Shown here piece after piece: positions 52,859 to 61,129 of a stretch of DNA of 64,000 nucleotides. A program made the position numbers and the translations under genes. The DNA comes from an uncultured Collinsella sp. (GTDB lineage Bacteria > Actinomycetota > Coriobacteriia > Coriobacteriales > Coriobacteriaceae). Under the pieces are notes generated by a model. The model saw only the letters and a list, made by a program, of their open reading frames with translations. It had not been told where the DNA came from and ran no database searches. The stretch is taken from NCBI GenBank assembly GCA_900541055.1, contig UQHZ01000006.1, positions 1 to 64,000 of the forward strand. The letters are read 5' to 3'. The first letter of the stretch is position 1, and each line of letters starts with the position of its first letter.

Positions 52859-54271
52859 ATGGACGCAACCGCAATTATCCTCGCTGCCGGCGAGGGCACC
52901 CGCATGAAGTCGAACCACTGCAAGGTTTCGCACAAGATCCTGGGTAAGCCCATGGTTCAGTGGATCGTCGACGCCACCATCAAGGCCGGCTGCAGCCGCG
53001 TCGTGGTCGTCATCGGCAGCCACGCCGACGAGATGCGCGCCCTGATCGACGGCGCCTACGCCAACAGCGCCACCAAGGTCGAGTGCGTTGAGCAGACCAA
53101 GCGCCTGGGCACCGGCCATGCCGTAAAGGTCGCGCTCGAGGCCTGCGGCATCACGCAAGGCCCCGTCGTCGTGCTCAACGGCGACCTGCCGCTCATCACC
53201 GCCGACACCGTCGCCAAGTTCGCACAGACCGTCGCCACCGGCGACCTCGCCTGCACCGTCATGACCATGACCCCGCCCGACCCCTTCGGCTACGGCCGCA
53301 TCAAGCTGGGCGCCGACGGCCAGATTGAGCGCATCATCGAGCAGAAGGACTGCACGCCTGAGCAGGCCGCCACGCTACTCGAGTGCAACGCCGGCTGCTA
53401 CGCCTTCGACGGCGCGCAGCTCGCCGCCCACATTGACGAGATCGGCAACGACAACGCGCAGTCCGAGTACTATCTGCCCGACATGCTCGAGATCCTCAAA
53501 GGCCACGGCCAGGCAGTCTCCATCTTCCACTGCGATGACTACCGCGACGGCCTGGGCGTCAACAGCCGCATCCAGCTCGCGCAGCTCACCGCCATCGCGC
53601 GCGACCGCATCAACGAGCACTGGATGGCCGAGGGCGTTACTTTCATCGACCCCACGCAGGCCTGGATCGGCCCCGACGCTACCATCGGCCGCGACACCGT
53701 CGTGTGGCCGCAGACGCATCTGATCGGCCACGTCACCGTGGGCGAGGAGTGCCAGCTCGGCCCCAACAGCCGCCTCACCGACACCACCGTCGGCAGCGGC
53801 TGCATCATCGATGAGACCATCGCCATCGAGGCCGTCATCGAGAACGGCGTCGACTGCGGCCCGCGCGCCTACCTGCGCCCGGGTACCCACATGCTCGACG
53901 GCTCCAAGGCCGGCACGCACGTGGAGATCAAGAAGTCCACGATCGGCGAGGGCTCCAAGGTGCCGCACCTGTCCTACATCGGCGATACCACCATGGGCTC
54001 AGGCGTCAACGTGGGCGCAGGCTCCATCACCTGCAACTACGACGGCGTGCACAAGCACAAGACCGTCATCGGCAAGGATGCCTTCATCGGTTCCGACACC
54101 ATGATGGTCGCGCCCGCCCAGATCGGCGACGGCGCGCTCGTGGCCGCCGGCTCCGTCATCACCGAGCCCGTCCCGGCCGACGCACTCGGCCTGGGTCGTG
54201 CCCGTCAGGTAAACATTGAGGGCTGGGCCGCCGATTATCGCCGCCGTCTGCACGAGGACGACGAGGTATAA
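52859..54271 (+). CDS. glmU: Bifunctional GlmU (UDP-GlcNAc synthesis)
   Basis: 470 residues. It acetylates glucosamine-1-P and transfers UMP to give UDP-GlcNAc for peptidoglycan. N-terminal pyrophosphorylase: LAAGEGTRMKS with catalytic Arg/Lys, GPVVVLNGDLPLI, and GYGRI. C-terminal left-handed beta-helix with hexapeptide repeats (IGPDATIGRDTVVWPQTHL...), catalytic His/Lys region KKSTIGEGSKVPHLSYIGD and the NYDG motif. The ATG at 52859-52861 follows CAGGAGA by six bases. It is followed by an intrinsic terminator and prs. Confidence 0.97.
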   Translation: MDATAIILAAGEGTRMKSNHCKVSHKILGKPMVQWIVDATIKAGCSRVVVVIGSHADEMRALIDGAYANSATKVECVEQTKRLGTGHAVKVALEACGITQGPVVVLNGDLPLITADTVAKFAQTVATGDLACTVMTMTPPDPFGYGRIKLGADGQIERIIEQKDCTPEQAATLLECNAGCYAFDGAQLAAHIDEIGNDNAQSEYYLPDMLEILKGHGQAVSIFHCDDYRDGLGVNSRIQLAQLTAIARDRINEHWMAEGVTFIDPTQAWIGPDATIGRDTVVWPQTHLIGHVTVGEECQLGPNSRLTDTTVGSGCIIDETIAIEAVIENGVDCGPRAYLRPGTHMLDGSKAGTHVEIKKSTIGEGSKVPHLSYIGDTTMGSGVNVGAGSITCNYDGVHKHKTVIGKDAFIGSDTMMVAPAQIGDGALVAAGSVITEPVPADALGLGRARQVNIEGWAADYRRRLHEDDEV

Positions 54272-54288
54272 CGTTTTACCAAGCATCT

Positions 54289-54322
54289 AAGGAGCTGTTC
54301 CCATGGGGACGGCTCCTTTTTC
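54289..54322 (+). terminator. Intrinsic terminator of glmU
   Basis: AGGAGCTGTTCCC, ATG, GGGACGGCTCCT, then TTTTTC, 18 bases after the stop. Confidence 0.9.
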
Positions 54323-54462
54323 TATGCTGACCTGCGTGGCCGGATGAGTGGTCGGTTCGTGTCCGTTGACGGTAAAGACGTTATCAAGACTCGATAAACC
54401 CCGCCGCACGGTTACAATGCAACAAGGCATCTATATGGCATTCGATATAAAGGAGAAGGGTA

Positions 54463-55449
54463 ATGCCGATTAATGATCCCGAGAAGTCGGAGAATATGCG
54501 CAAGTCCATCCGCGTGTATTCCGGTTCCTCCAACCGTCCCCTCGCTCAGAAGATCGCTGAGTACCTTGGGGTCGAGCTTTCGGGCCTTACGCTAAAGCAG
54601 TTCGCCAACGGTGAGATTTACGCCCGCTACGACGAGACCGTCCGCGGCGCCGACGTCTTCCTGATTCAGTCCGTGGCCGGCGGCAACGTCAACGACATGC
54701 TCATGGAGCTGCTCATCGCCACCGACGCTGCCAAGCGCGCATCCGCCCGCTCCATCACCGCCGTTATCACCCACTACGGCTATGCCCGCCAGGACCGTAA
54801 GGCCGGCCCGCGCGAGCCCATCACCGCCCGCCTCGTCGCCAACCTGCTCGAGCGCGCCGGCGTCAACCGCATCATCACCCTCGACCTGCACCAGGGCCAG
54901 ATCCAGGGCTTCTTTGATATCCCGGTTAACCACCTGTCCGCACTGCCGCTGTTTGGCCAGTACTACAACGCAATGAACTTCGACACCGACAACCTGGTTG
55001 TCGTCTCCCCCGATGTGGGCCGCGCCAAGGCCGCCAAGAAGCTGTCCGACATGCTCGGCTGCGACCTGGCCATCGCCCACAAGGGTCGCCCGCGCCACAA
55101 CGCCGCCGAGGTCATGGGCATCATCGGTGACATCAAGGGCAAGACCTGCATCATCAACGACGACATGATCGACACCGCTGGCACCCTGTGCGCCAACGTT
55201 AAGGAGCTCAAGGCTATGGGCGCTGGCGACATCTACGTCTGCGCCACCCACGGCATCTTCTCCGGCCCGGCCATCGAGCGTCTGAACGACGCCCCCATCG
55301 TCGAGTGCGTCGTCACCGACGCCATCCCCGTCGAGGTGGGCGGCAAGATCAAGACCATCTCGGTCGCCGAGGAGTTCGCTCAGGCCATCTCCGCCGTTTA
55401 CCACGAGGAGCCCGTCTCCACGCTCGTCGGCGGCGACTTCGCGCTGTAA
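54463..55449 (+). CDS. prs: Ribose-phosphate pyrophosphokinase (PRPP synthase)
   Basis: 328 residues. Makes PRPP from ribose 5-phosphate and ATP. Catalytic flexible-loop Lys/Arg in YGYARQDRKAGPRE, PRPP/ribose-P binding loop ...INDDMIDTAGTLC, and DLHQGQIQGFFDIPVNHLSA with metal His are present. The N-terminus is about 10 residues longer than usual. AAGGAGA precedes the ATG. The glmU-prs order is widely conserved. The ribokinase pathway earlier in the window makes its substrate. Confidence 0.97.
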   Translation: MPINDPEKSENMRKSIRVYSGSSNRPLAQKIAEYLGVELSGLTLKQFANGEIYARYDETVRGADVFLIQSVAGGNVNDMLMELLIATDAAKRASARSITAVITHYGYARQDRKAGPREPITARLVANLLERAGVNRIITLDLHQGQIQGFFDIPVNHLSALPLFGQYYNAMNFDTDNLVVVSPDVGRAKAAKKLSDMLGCDLAIAHKGRPRHNAAEVMGIIGDIKGKTCIINDDMIDTAGTLCANVKELKAMGAGDIYVCATHGIFSGPAIERLNDAPIVECVVTDAIPVEVGGKIKTISVAEEFAQAISAVYHEEPVSTLVGGDFAL

Positions 55450-55478
55450 TCGCATCGTCCTTGTAACCCGGCGCATCG

Positions 55479-55554
55479 CCGTCGGAACAGAAGAAACCCC
55501 CGCGCTCCCCCTTGCTTCGCAAAGGTCGCGCGGGGGTTTCTTCTGTTCCGACGG
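55479..55554 (+). terminator. Very long perfect hairpin terminator after prs
   Basis: 27-bp arms: 55479-55505 and 55528-55554 are exact complements (for example GGAACAGAAGAAACCCCCGC against GCGGGGGTTTCTTCTGTTCC), with a 22-base loop. The stem is far longer than a normal terminator. Confidence 0.85.
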
Positions 55555-55673
55555 CTCGCCCTGCCGCGGCCGCGCTTTTGTCTGGTGGGATTTCGCTGAA
55601 ACGAAGTCTCGCCTTCGGCGGGCGTGGTAGCCTTTGTCGTTGATTAAACTTTTTATGTAACGGAAGGACAAAT

Positions 55674-56303
55674 ATGGCAGCTGCACAGCCGCTTAAGATT
55701 CGCATGGTTGCCGGGCTTGGCAACCCTGGCGAGGAATATGCCGAGACCCGCCACAACGCCGGCTTTAAGGCGATCGACGAGCTGGCCCGTCAGGCCGGCG
55801 TCACGTACTGGAAAAACCAGGCCGGCGCCGAGGTCGCGCTCATCAACATCAACGATCCCGAGGAAGAGGGCGGTAAGCGCCAGATTGTGCTGGTCAAGCC
55901 GCAGTCGTACATGAACACCTCGGGCGGGCCCATCTCCAAGCTCTGCCGCGAGTACAAGATCAAGACCGAGGAGCTGCTCGTCATCCACGACGAGCTCGAC
56001 ATTCCCGCCGGTGACGTACGCGTCAAGGTGGGCGGAGGCCATGCCGGTCACAACGGTCTGCGTTCCATCATCGACAAGATGGGCAGCCGCGACTTCAGCC
56101 GCATCCGCACCGGCATCGGCAACCCTCCCGGCAAGATGGCCGTCGCCGACTACGTTCTTAAGCAGCTGCGCGCCCGCGAGGCCGAGGATTTCCAGGACAC
56201 CTGCGCCCGCGCGGCCGACGCCGCCGGCCTGGCGATCGTGCACGGCGTGGTCTATGCCCGCGACCATGTCAACGGCGCCGCCTCCGCCAACGGCAAGCAC
56301 TAA
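55674..56303 (+). CDS. pth: Peptidyl-tRNA hydrolase
   Basis: 209 residues. Recycles peptidyl-tRNA. MVAGLGNPGEEYAETRHNAGF carries the catalytic His27, followed by KPQSYMNTSGGPI, HDELDIPAGDVRVKVGGGHAGHNGLRS and RIRTGIGNP; all family motifs are intact. GGAAGGA precedes the ATG. It lies beyond the prs terminator in the same direction. Confidence 0.97.
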   Translation: MAAAQPLKIRMVAGLGNPGEEYAETRHNAGFKAIDELARQAGVTYWKNQAGAEVALININDPEEEGGKRQIVLVKPQSYMNTSGGPISKLCREYKIKTEELLVIHDELDIPAGDVRVKVGGGHAGHNGLRSIIDKMGSRDFSRIRTGIGNPPGKMAVADYVLKQLRAREAEDFQDTCARAADAAGLAIVHGVVYARDHVNGAASANGKH

Positions 56304-56321
56304 AACCTATCATTTAGGAAC

Positions 56322-56487
56322 AGGTTTATTTTGGCAGGTTTTACCTGCGGAAACGCCCCAGTTGCGGCATCGCAATCAACCGCGCGCCGACATACATGCA
56401 TAGCACCCCAAAGGGGGCCGGCCTCACCGAAGCGCGAGGCCGGCCCCCTTTGCCGTTTTGCCTGATAAAACCTGCCAAAATAAACCT
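56322..56487. repeat. 166-bp element with perfect 22-bp inverted ends enclosing a terminator
   Basis: AGGTTTATTTTGGCAGGTTT (56322 on) and its complement ending at 56487 match over 22 bp. Inside is TACCTGCGGAAAC, similar to the TACCTGCGGTTTT core of the hairpins at 33847-34499. The gap 56304-56677 (374 bases) has no gene; the rest holds TATAAT at 56567-56572 upstream of nfnA. Confidence 0.82.
56409..56452. terminator. GC-rich bidirectional terminator after pth
   Basis: CAAAGGGGGCCGGCCTC and GAGGCCGGCCCCCTTTG form a perfect 17-bp stem with a 10-base loop, nested in the 166-bp inverted-repeat element. Confidence 0.88.
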
Positions 56488-56677
56488 CTCCCCCTTTGGC
56501 AGGTCGAAGTGGATAAACCCTGCTCCCAACCGCCGAAGACACACGTAAGTGACATGTCCATGAGGGTATAATTTGCACCGTATGTCTGCACAACGCCTGT
56601 GCGCGTACGGTTTTATTCGGGCTACCGTCCATTTCCGTGGAGGCACGGTTCGGCGGCCCTAACAAGAGAGGGGTTCT

Positions 56678-57517
56678 ATGTATAAGATCCTGGAGAAGAC
56701 GCAGTTCTCGGAGAAGGTGTTCAAGTTCCGCATCGAGGCGCCCGCAATCGCCAAGCATGCGCACGCTGGACAGTTCCTCATGGTCCGCGCCAACGAGACG
56801 GGCGAGCGCGTCCCGTTTACCCTGGCCGGCTGGAACGGTGACGAGGGCTGGGTCGAGTTCATCTTCATGGTGATCGGCAAGACCACCGAGATGCTGTCCA
56901 CTTACGAAGCCGGCGAGTCGCTGCGCGACGTCGTGGGCCCGCTGGGCGTTCCCACCGAGATGGCCGAGGGCCCCTGCGCCGTCATTGGCGGCGGCGTCGG
57001 CCTGGCAATTGCCTTCCCGGTCGCCAAGCACCTGGTCGAGACCGGTCACGAGGTGCACGCCATCATGGGCGCCCGCACCAAGGACCTCCTGCTCATGGAG
57101 GACCAGTTCCGCGAGCTCCTCGACGAGGACCACATCCATATCACCACCGACGACGGTTCCTACGGAGAGCAGGGCGTTGTCACCGCTCCGCTGGAGCGCC
57201 TGCTGCAGGACAAGGCCGTGAGCCAGGTCTTCTGCGTCGGCCCCGTTCCGATGATGAAGTTCTCGACCCTCACCGCCCAGAAGTACGATACCCCCATCAC
57301 CGCGTCGCTCAACCCCATCATGGTTGACGGCACCGGTATGTGCGGCTGCTGCCGCGTCGAGGTGGGCGGCGTGACCAAGTTCGCTTGCGTCGACGGCCCC
57401 GACTTCGATGCCACCCTGGTCGACTGGGATGACCTTCGTGCCCGCCAGGCCGCTTACCGTTCCGAAGAGGGCGAGTCCCTCAAGGCCTATGAGGAAAAGA
57501 GCTGCGCATGCCACTAG
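56678..57517 (+). CDS. nfnA: NfnA: NADH-dependent ferredoxin:NADP+ oxidoreductase, alpha subunit
   Basis: 279 residues. FAD-binding beta-barrel (residues 1-100; GQFLMVRANETGERVPFTL), NAD-binding Rossmann part (CAVIGGGVGLAIAFPVAKHL), and a C-terminal 2Fe-2S-type Cys cluster in GTGMCGCCRVEVGGVTKFACVDGP. PyrK-like fold. With NfnB it bifurcates electrons: 2 NADPH reduce ferredoxin and NAD+, or the reverse. It ends in CACH and overlaps nfnB by 10 bases. An alternative name is sulfide dehydrogenase subunit. Likely supplies or uses ferredoxin for Ech. Confidence 0.92.
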   Translation: MYKILEKTQFSEKVFKFRIEAPAIAKHAHAGQFLMVRANETGERVPFTLAGWNGDEGWVEFIFMVIGKTTEMLSTYEAGESLRDVVGPLGVPTEMAEGPCAVIGGGVGLAIAFPVAKHLVETGHEVHAIMGARTKDLLLMEDQFRELLDEDHIHITTDDGSYGEQGVVTAPLERLLQDKAVSQVFCVGPVPMMKFSTLTAQKYDTPITASLNPIMVDGTGMCGCCRVEVGGVTKFACVDGPDFDATLVDWDDLRARQAAYRSEEGESLKAYEEKSCACH

Positions 57518-58917
57518 TTAACGGTCGTTTCGTTGCCGATATGAAGTCGCCCCGCACCCCCGATAACGAGGAGCCGGCTGCCGAGCGCGCCTGCGACTTC
57601 CGCCCCGTCGACAAGGGCTTCACCGAGGAGATGGCGCTGGCCGAGGCCGAGCGCTGCCTCAACTGCAAGAAGCCGTTCTGTGTTGAGGGCTGCCCCGTCA
57701 ACATCAACATTCCCCGCTTTATCGAGCAGATCCGCGCGAAGGACTTCGGCGGCGCTCTCGATACCATCCGCGAGGACTCCATGCTTCCCGCCATCTGCGG
57801 CCGCGTCTGCCCGCAGGAGAACCAGTGCGAGGGCAAGTGCATCCGTGGTAAGAAGTCCGAGCCCGTGGCCATCGGCCAGCTCGAGCGCTTCCTGGGTGAT
57901 CGCCCCGAGCTCGCCTCCACGCCCAAGATGGCCCCCAAGAACGGCAAGAAGGTCGCCGTCGTCGGCTCCGGCCCGTCCGGCATCACCTGCGCCGGCGAGC
58001 TCGCCCGTAACGGCTTTGACGTTACCGTCTTCGAGGCCTTCTTCACCGGCGGCGGCGTGCTGGTCTACGGCATCCCCGAGTTCCGTCTGCCCAAGGCGGT
58101 CGTCAAGCGCGAGATTGACGGCCTGGAGGACATGGGCGTCAAGTTTGAGTACAACTCCGTCGTGGGCAACATGGCCACGGCCGAGGAGCTGTTCGAGCAG
58201 GGCTTCGACGCCATCTACGTGGCGACCGGCGCTGGCCTGCCCAAGTTCCTCAACGTCCCCGGCGAGAACCTGCCCAACGTCTTCTTCGCAAACGAGTACC
58301 TCACCCGCGTGAACCTGATGAAGGCCAACAAGTTCCCCGAGTACGACACCCCCACCAAGCACGGCAAGAACGTCGTTGTCTTTGGCGGCGGCAACGTGGC
58401 TATGGACGCCGTCCGTACCGCCAAGCGTCTGGGCGCCGAGCACGCCATCATCGCTTACCGCCGTACCGAGGACGAGATGCCCTGCCGTCGTGCCGAGCTG
58501 CACCACGCCAAGGCCGAGGGCGTCGAGGTTCTGCCGCTCGTTTCCCCGCTCGAGTTTGTCGCTGGCGAAGACGGCTCCGTGTGCGCCGTCAAGGTCCAGA
58601 AGATGGAGCTCGGCGAGCCCGACGAGTCCGGCCGTCGTCGCCCGGTGCCCATCGAGGGCGCCATCGAGGAGATCCCCTGCGACGTCGCGATCTCGGCTAT
58701 CGGCACCAACGCCAACCCCTTCGCAAAGAAGATCGGCGGCAAGATGGAGCTCAACAAGTGGGGCTACATCGTCGCCGACGAGGAGACCGGCCAGACCACC
58801 GATCCCCGCATCTGGGCCGGCGGCGACATCGTCACCGGTGCCGCTACGGTCATTCTGGCGATGGGCGCTGGCAAGAAGGCCGCCGCTTCCATCACCAAGA
58901 GCCTGCTGGGCGAGTAA
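57508..58917 (+). CDS. nfnB: NfnB: glutamate-synthase-small-subunit-like subunit
   Basis: 469 residues. N-terminal [4Fe-4S] Cys sets (RCLNCKKPFCVEGCPVNI and CGRCPxxCxxxC-like ICGRVCPQENQCEGKC), two GxGxxG Rossmann motifs (KKVAVVGSGPSGITCAGEL for FAD, KNVVVFGGGNVAMDAVRTA for NADP) and the C-terminal WAGGDIVTGAATVILAMGAGK. This is GltD/NfnB. No large GltB is encoded nearby, while NfnA is, so the Nfn complex is favoured over glutamate synthase. The ATG at 57508 overlaps the nfnA end. A clean terminator follows. Confidence 0.93.
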   Translation: MPLVNGRFVADMKSPRTPDNEEPAAERACDFRPVDKGFTEEMALAEAERCLNCKKPFCVEGCPVNINIPRFIEQIRAKDFGGALDTIREDSMLPAICGRVCPQENQCEGKCIRGKKSEPVAIGQLERFLGDRPELASTPKMAPKNGKKVAVVGSGPSGITCAGELARNGFDVTVFEAFFTGGGVLVYGIPEFRLPKAVVKREIDGLEDMGVKFEYNSVVGNMATAEELFEQGFDAIYVATGAGLPKFLNVPGENLPNVFFANEYLTRVNLMKANKFPEYDTPTKHGKNVVVFGGGNVAMDAVRTAKRLGAEHAIIAYRRTEDEMPCRRAELHHAKAEGVEVLPLVSPLEFVAGEDGSVCAVKVQKMELGEPDESGRRRPVPIEGAIEEIPCDVAISAIGTNANPFAKKIGGKMELNKWGYIVADEETGQTTDPRIWAGGDIVTGAATVILAMGAGKKAAASITKSLLGE

Positions 58918-58945
58918 TCACCCTCAGCGCTAGCCATTAAACGGC

Positions 58946-58984
58946 AAAGTCCCTGTCGAGCACACGCTCGGCGGGGACTTTTTC
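58946..58984 (+). terminator. Intrinsic terminator of nfnAB
   Basis: AAAGTCCCTGTCGAGC, ACAC, GCTCGGCGGGGACTTT, then TTC, 28 bases after the stop. Confidence 0.92.
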
Positions 58985-59000
58985 TATGCCGGCCGTCCCA

Positions 59001-59033
59001 CCACCACAAAGGTGCCTGTCCCCTTTGTGGTGG
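59001..59033. repeat. GGGGACAG-core palindrome, identical inverted copy of 5715-5747
   Basis: CCACCACAAAGGTGCCTGTC... is the exact reverse complement of 33 bases at the left end of the window, about 53 kb away. It lies between convergent genes. Confidence 0.9.
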
Positions 59034-59043
59034 TTTCAACTGG

Positions 59044-59667
59044 TTAGCCTTCGAGTTGGGCCACCTTGTAGCGGTAGGCTGCGGCGATGACGTCCTTGCA
59101 GCCTTCGCGGCCCAGCTTGGCGCGGTTGACGACGATATCTTTGCCGCTCGTCATCTTCCACTTTCCGGCGCTGTAGCGCTTATAGAACGCCTCGCGCGCC
59201 TTCTGCTGCTGCTTGACCAGCTTGGCGCCCTTCTTCTTGTTAAGGCCACGCTTCTTGCGCACGATCTCGACGCGGTCCTCAAAGGGTGCGGTCACCAGCA
59301 CGGCAATGTGATTGGGGTTGTTGCGCAGCAGGTAATCGGACAGACGGCCTTCGATAATGCAGCTCTCGGTCTCGCCCAGATCCAAAATCACCTGGCTCAT
59401 CTTTTGGAACAACTTGTCCGAGTACGAACGCGCATCGTAGCGGTCGGGCAGAAACGCCATATTCTCCACGGCCAGGCGCTCGTCGTAGGCAGCTATCTTG
59501 TCGAGCGACTCGCCCGCGCGCAGCGACGCACGCACCAGCAGCTCGTTATCGTACAGCGGAATCCCCAGCTCATCGGCAAGGATACGGCCGATCTCGTGGC
59601 CCTCGGCACCAAAGTCGCGCGCGATGGTAATGACCACAGGACTCTTCTTATTCACCAGATCGCTCAT
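59044..59667 (-). CDS. Cytidylate kinase-like family protein
   Basis: About 207 residues. VVITIARDFGAEGHEIGRILADELGIPLYD is the P-loop-like start of the Cytidylate_kin2/AAA_26 family, in which the classical GxxGxGK loop is replaced. CIIEGRLSDYLLRNNPNHIAVLVTAPFEDRVE and the Lys/Arg-rich lid (KKRGLNKKKGAKLVKQQQKAREAFY) follow. It is probably a nucleotide or small-molecule kinase; the substrate is not known. The ATG at 59665-59667 follows AAAGGA. It is last behind the amino acid transporter, 48 bases from the permease stop, with a palindrome in between. Confidence 0.85.
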   Translation of the reverse strand: MSDLVNKKSPVVITIARDFGAEGHEIGRILADELGIPLYDNELLVRASLRAGESLDKIAAYDERLAVENMAFLPDRYDARSYSDKLFQKMSQVILDLGETESCIIEGRLSDYLLRNNPNHIAVLVTAPFEDRVEIVRKKRGLNKKKGAKLVKQQQKAREAFYKRYSAGKWKMTSGKDIVVNRAKLGREGCKDVIAAAYRYKVAQLEG

Positions 59668-59684
59668 CGCGATTCCTTTCTCTA

Positions 59685-59713
59685 TGTGACAAAGGGGCTG
59701 TCCCTTTGCCACA
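59685..59713. repeat. Short palindrome of the GGGGACAG-type family
   Basis: TGTGACAAAGGGG and TCCCTTTGCCACA pair around CTG. Same general build as the others, different arms. It lies between two genes of the same operon. Confidence 0.6.
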
Positions 59714-59715
59714 TT

Positions 59716-60354
59716 CTACGCTGCCACCATTCGCCTCTGATACGCTCTCACCAGCAGCGAGATACCAAAGTTGAGCACAAAGTACATCGCAAACACCAGG
59801 CCGTAGAGCATAAGCACCTGCGACAGGTCGATCGCATGGGCCATCACGACGTTTGCCGTGTACATGAGCTCGGCCACGTTAATGCCCGAAAGATACGAGC
59901 TGTCCTTAATGACGGTCGTGCATTGGCTAAACAGCGCCGGAATGATCGTCTTAAACGTCTGCGGCAGAATGATGTAGCGCATGGTGGCAAAGAAGCCGAA
60001 GCCCTGGCTCTGCGCTGCCTCAAATTGGCCGCGCGGAATCGAGTTGAGGCCGCCGCGCACAATCTCGGCCATAACAGCGCTGGTAAACAGCGTAAAGGCG
60101 ATGGTCGAAATCACAATGTCCAAACCCTGCACCGTAAAGTAGATAAACAGAATCCACAGCAGGTTCGGCGTGCAGCGGAACAGCTCGATATAGGCGCTCA
60201 CCAAAATACGGAACGGGCGGGGCGCATAGCTTTTAACGAGCGCCAGCACCGTGCCAAAGATGAGCGAGAAAAAGATCGACAGCGCCGAGATCTCGATCGT
60301 CTTAACAAAGCCGCCCCAAATGTAGAGCAGGTTGGTCGCGTTGAAGATTTCCAT
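59716..60354 (-). CDS. Polar amino acid ABC transporter permease
   Basis: 212 residues, five membrane helices. HisM/GlnP-type signature: IPRGQFEAAQSQGFGFFATMRYIILPQTFKTIIPALF contains the EAA loop that contacts the ATPase. It starts 3 bases after the other permease. The pair forms the channel for uptake of glutamine-like or other polar amino acids. Confidence 0.93.
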   Translation of the reverse strand: MEIFNATNLLYIWGGFVKTIEISALSIFFSLIFGTVLALVKSYAPRPFRILVSAYIELFRCTPNLLWILFIYFTVQGLDIVISTIAFTLFTSAVMAEIVRGGLNSIPRGQFEAAQSQGFGFFATMRYIILPQTFKTIIPALFSQCTTVIKDSSYLSGINVAELMYTANVVMAHAIDLSQVLMLYGLVFAMYFVLNFGISLLVRAYQRRMVAA

Positions 60355-60357
60355 GCG

Positions 60358-61104
60358 CTAGGCCTCCTCTACGTTGTCGAGCCCCAGCTCGGCCAGGCTC
60401 ACGCCGCGCGGACGCTCCTTGGAGCGGCGCTCGAGCCACTGCACCAGCATGGCGAGCGGAAAGCAGATGATGAAGTACATAAGGCAGCAGACGATGTATC
60501 CCTGCAGGTAACCGTACAGACTCACAAAGTTGTCGGAACGGTACATAAGGTCGCCGCCGGCCACAAGCGCCAGCACCGACGTGTTCTTGACCAGGTTGAG
60601 CGCCTGGTTACACAGCGGCGGCAGAATGATCTTGAACGTCTGGGGCAGCACGATGTACCAGTACGCCTGCGCACGGGTGAAGCCCTGGCTCTGGGCCGCC
60701 TCCATCTGACCGCGCGGAACCGCCTCGATACCGGTGCGGATGACCTCCGAGATGTAGGCCGCGTGATACAGGCCCACACCCAAGAAGCCCAGCACGAACG
60801 GCGCGATGCGCACCGGCTGGTCGGCACCGGTTATGGCCTGCAAAAACTGCGGACCGGCCATGTACATAAAGAGCACTTGCACGGGCAACGGGGTATTCTG
60901 GTAAAACTCCACGTACACGCGGCTTATGGCGCGCAGCACGCGCGAACGAGTGGTAGAGAACACACCCAACAGCGTGCCCAGCACCAGCGACAGCAGCAGA
61001 CCGGCAACGACCACTTGCAGCGTCACGCCAAACCCCTCCCAGAAGGGCCCCATGTTTTGAAATGTCGTCGACCAACGGTCGGCGTCAAATAATCCTTCGA
61101 GCAT
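60358..61104 (-). CDS. Polar amino acid ABC transporter permease
   Basis: About 248 residues, five membrane helices. EAA loop PRGQMEAAQSQGFTRAQAYWYIVLPQTFKIILPPLCNQ is intact. The start at ATG 61102-61104 follows GGAAGGA by five bases. Paralogous to the downstream permease, giving a heterodimeric channel. It lies 25 bases after the substrate-binding lipoprotein gene. Confidence 0.93.
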   Translation of the reverse strand: MLEGLFDADRWSTTFQNMGPFWEGFGVTLQVVVAGLLLSLVLGTLLGVFSTTRSRVLRAISRVYVEFYQNTPLPVQVLFMYMAGPQFLQAITGADQPVRIAPFVLGFLGVGLYHAAYISEVIRTGIEAVPRGQMEAAQSQGFTRAQAYWYIVLPQTFKIILPPLCNQALNLVKNTSVLALVAGGDLMYRSDNFVSLYGYLQGYIVCCLMYFIICFPLAMLVQWLERRSKERPRGVSLAELGLDNVEEA

Positions 61105-61129
61105 TTGATTCCTTCCTTGGACGATGCGC

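Noticed and set aside
57508..58917. Glutamate synthase small subunit
   Set aside because: The large subunit gene is absent and the direct neighbour is NfnA-like, so NfnB is the better name.
59056..61092. Plus-strand frame of 678 codons over the amino acid transporter genes
   Set aside because: It is antisense to three well-supported genes, has no recognisable domain and arises from high-GC codon usage on the other strand. The same holds for the long plus-strand frames at 29653-31617 and 41287-43554 and the minus-strand frames at 57514-58506 and 54592-55686.
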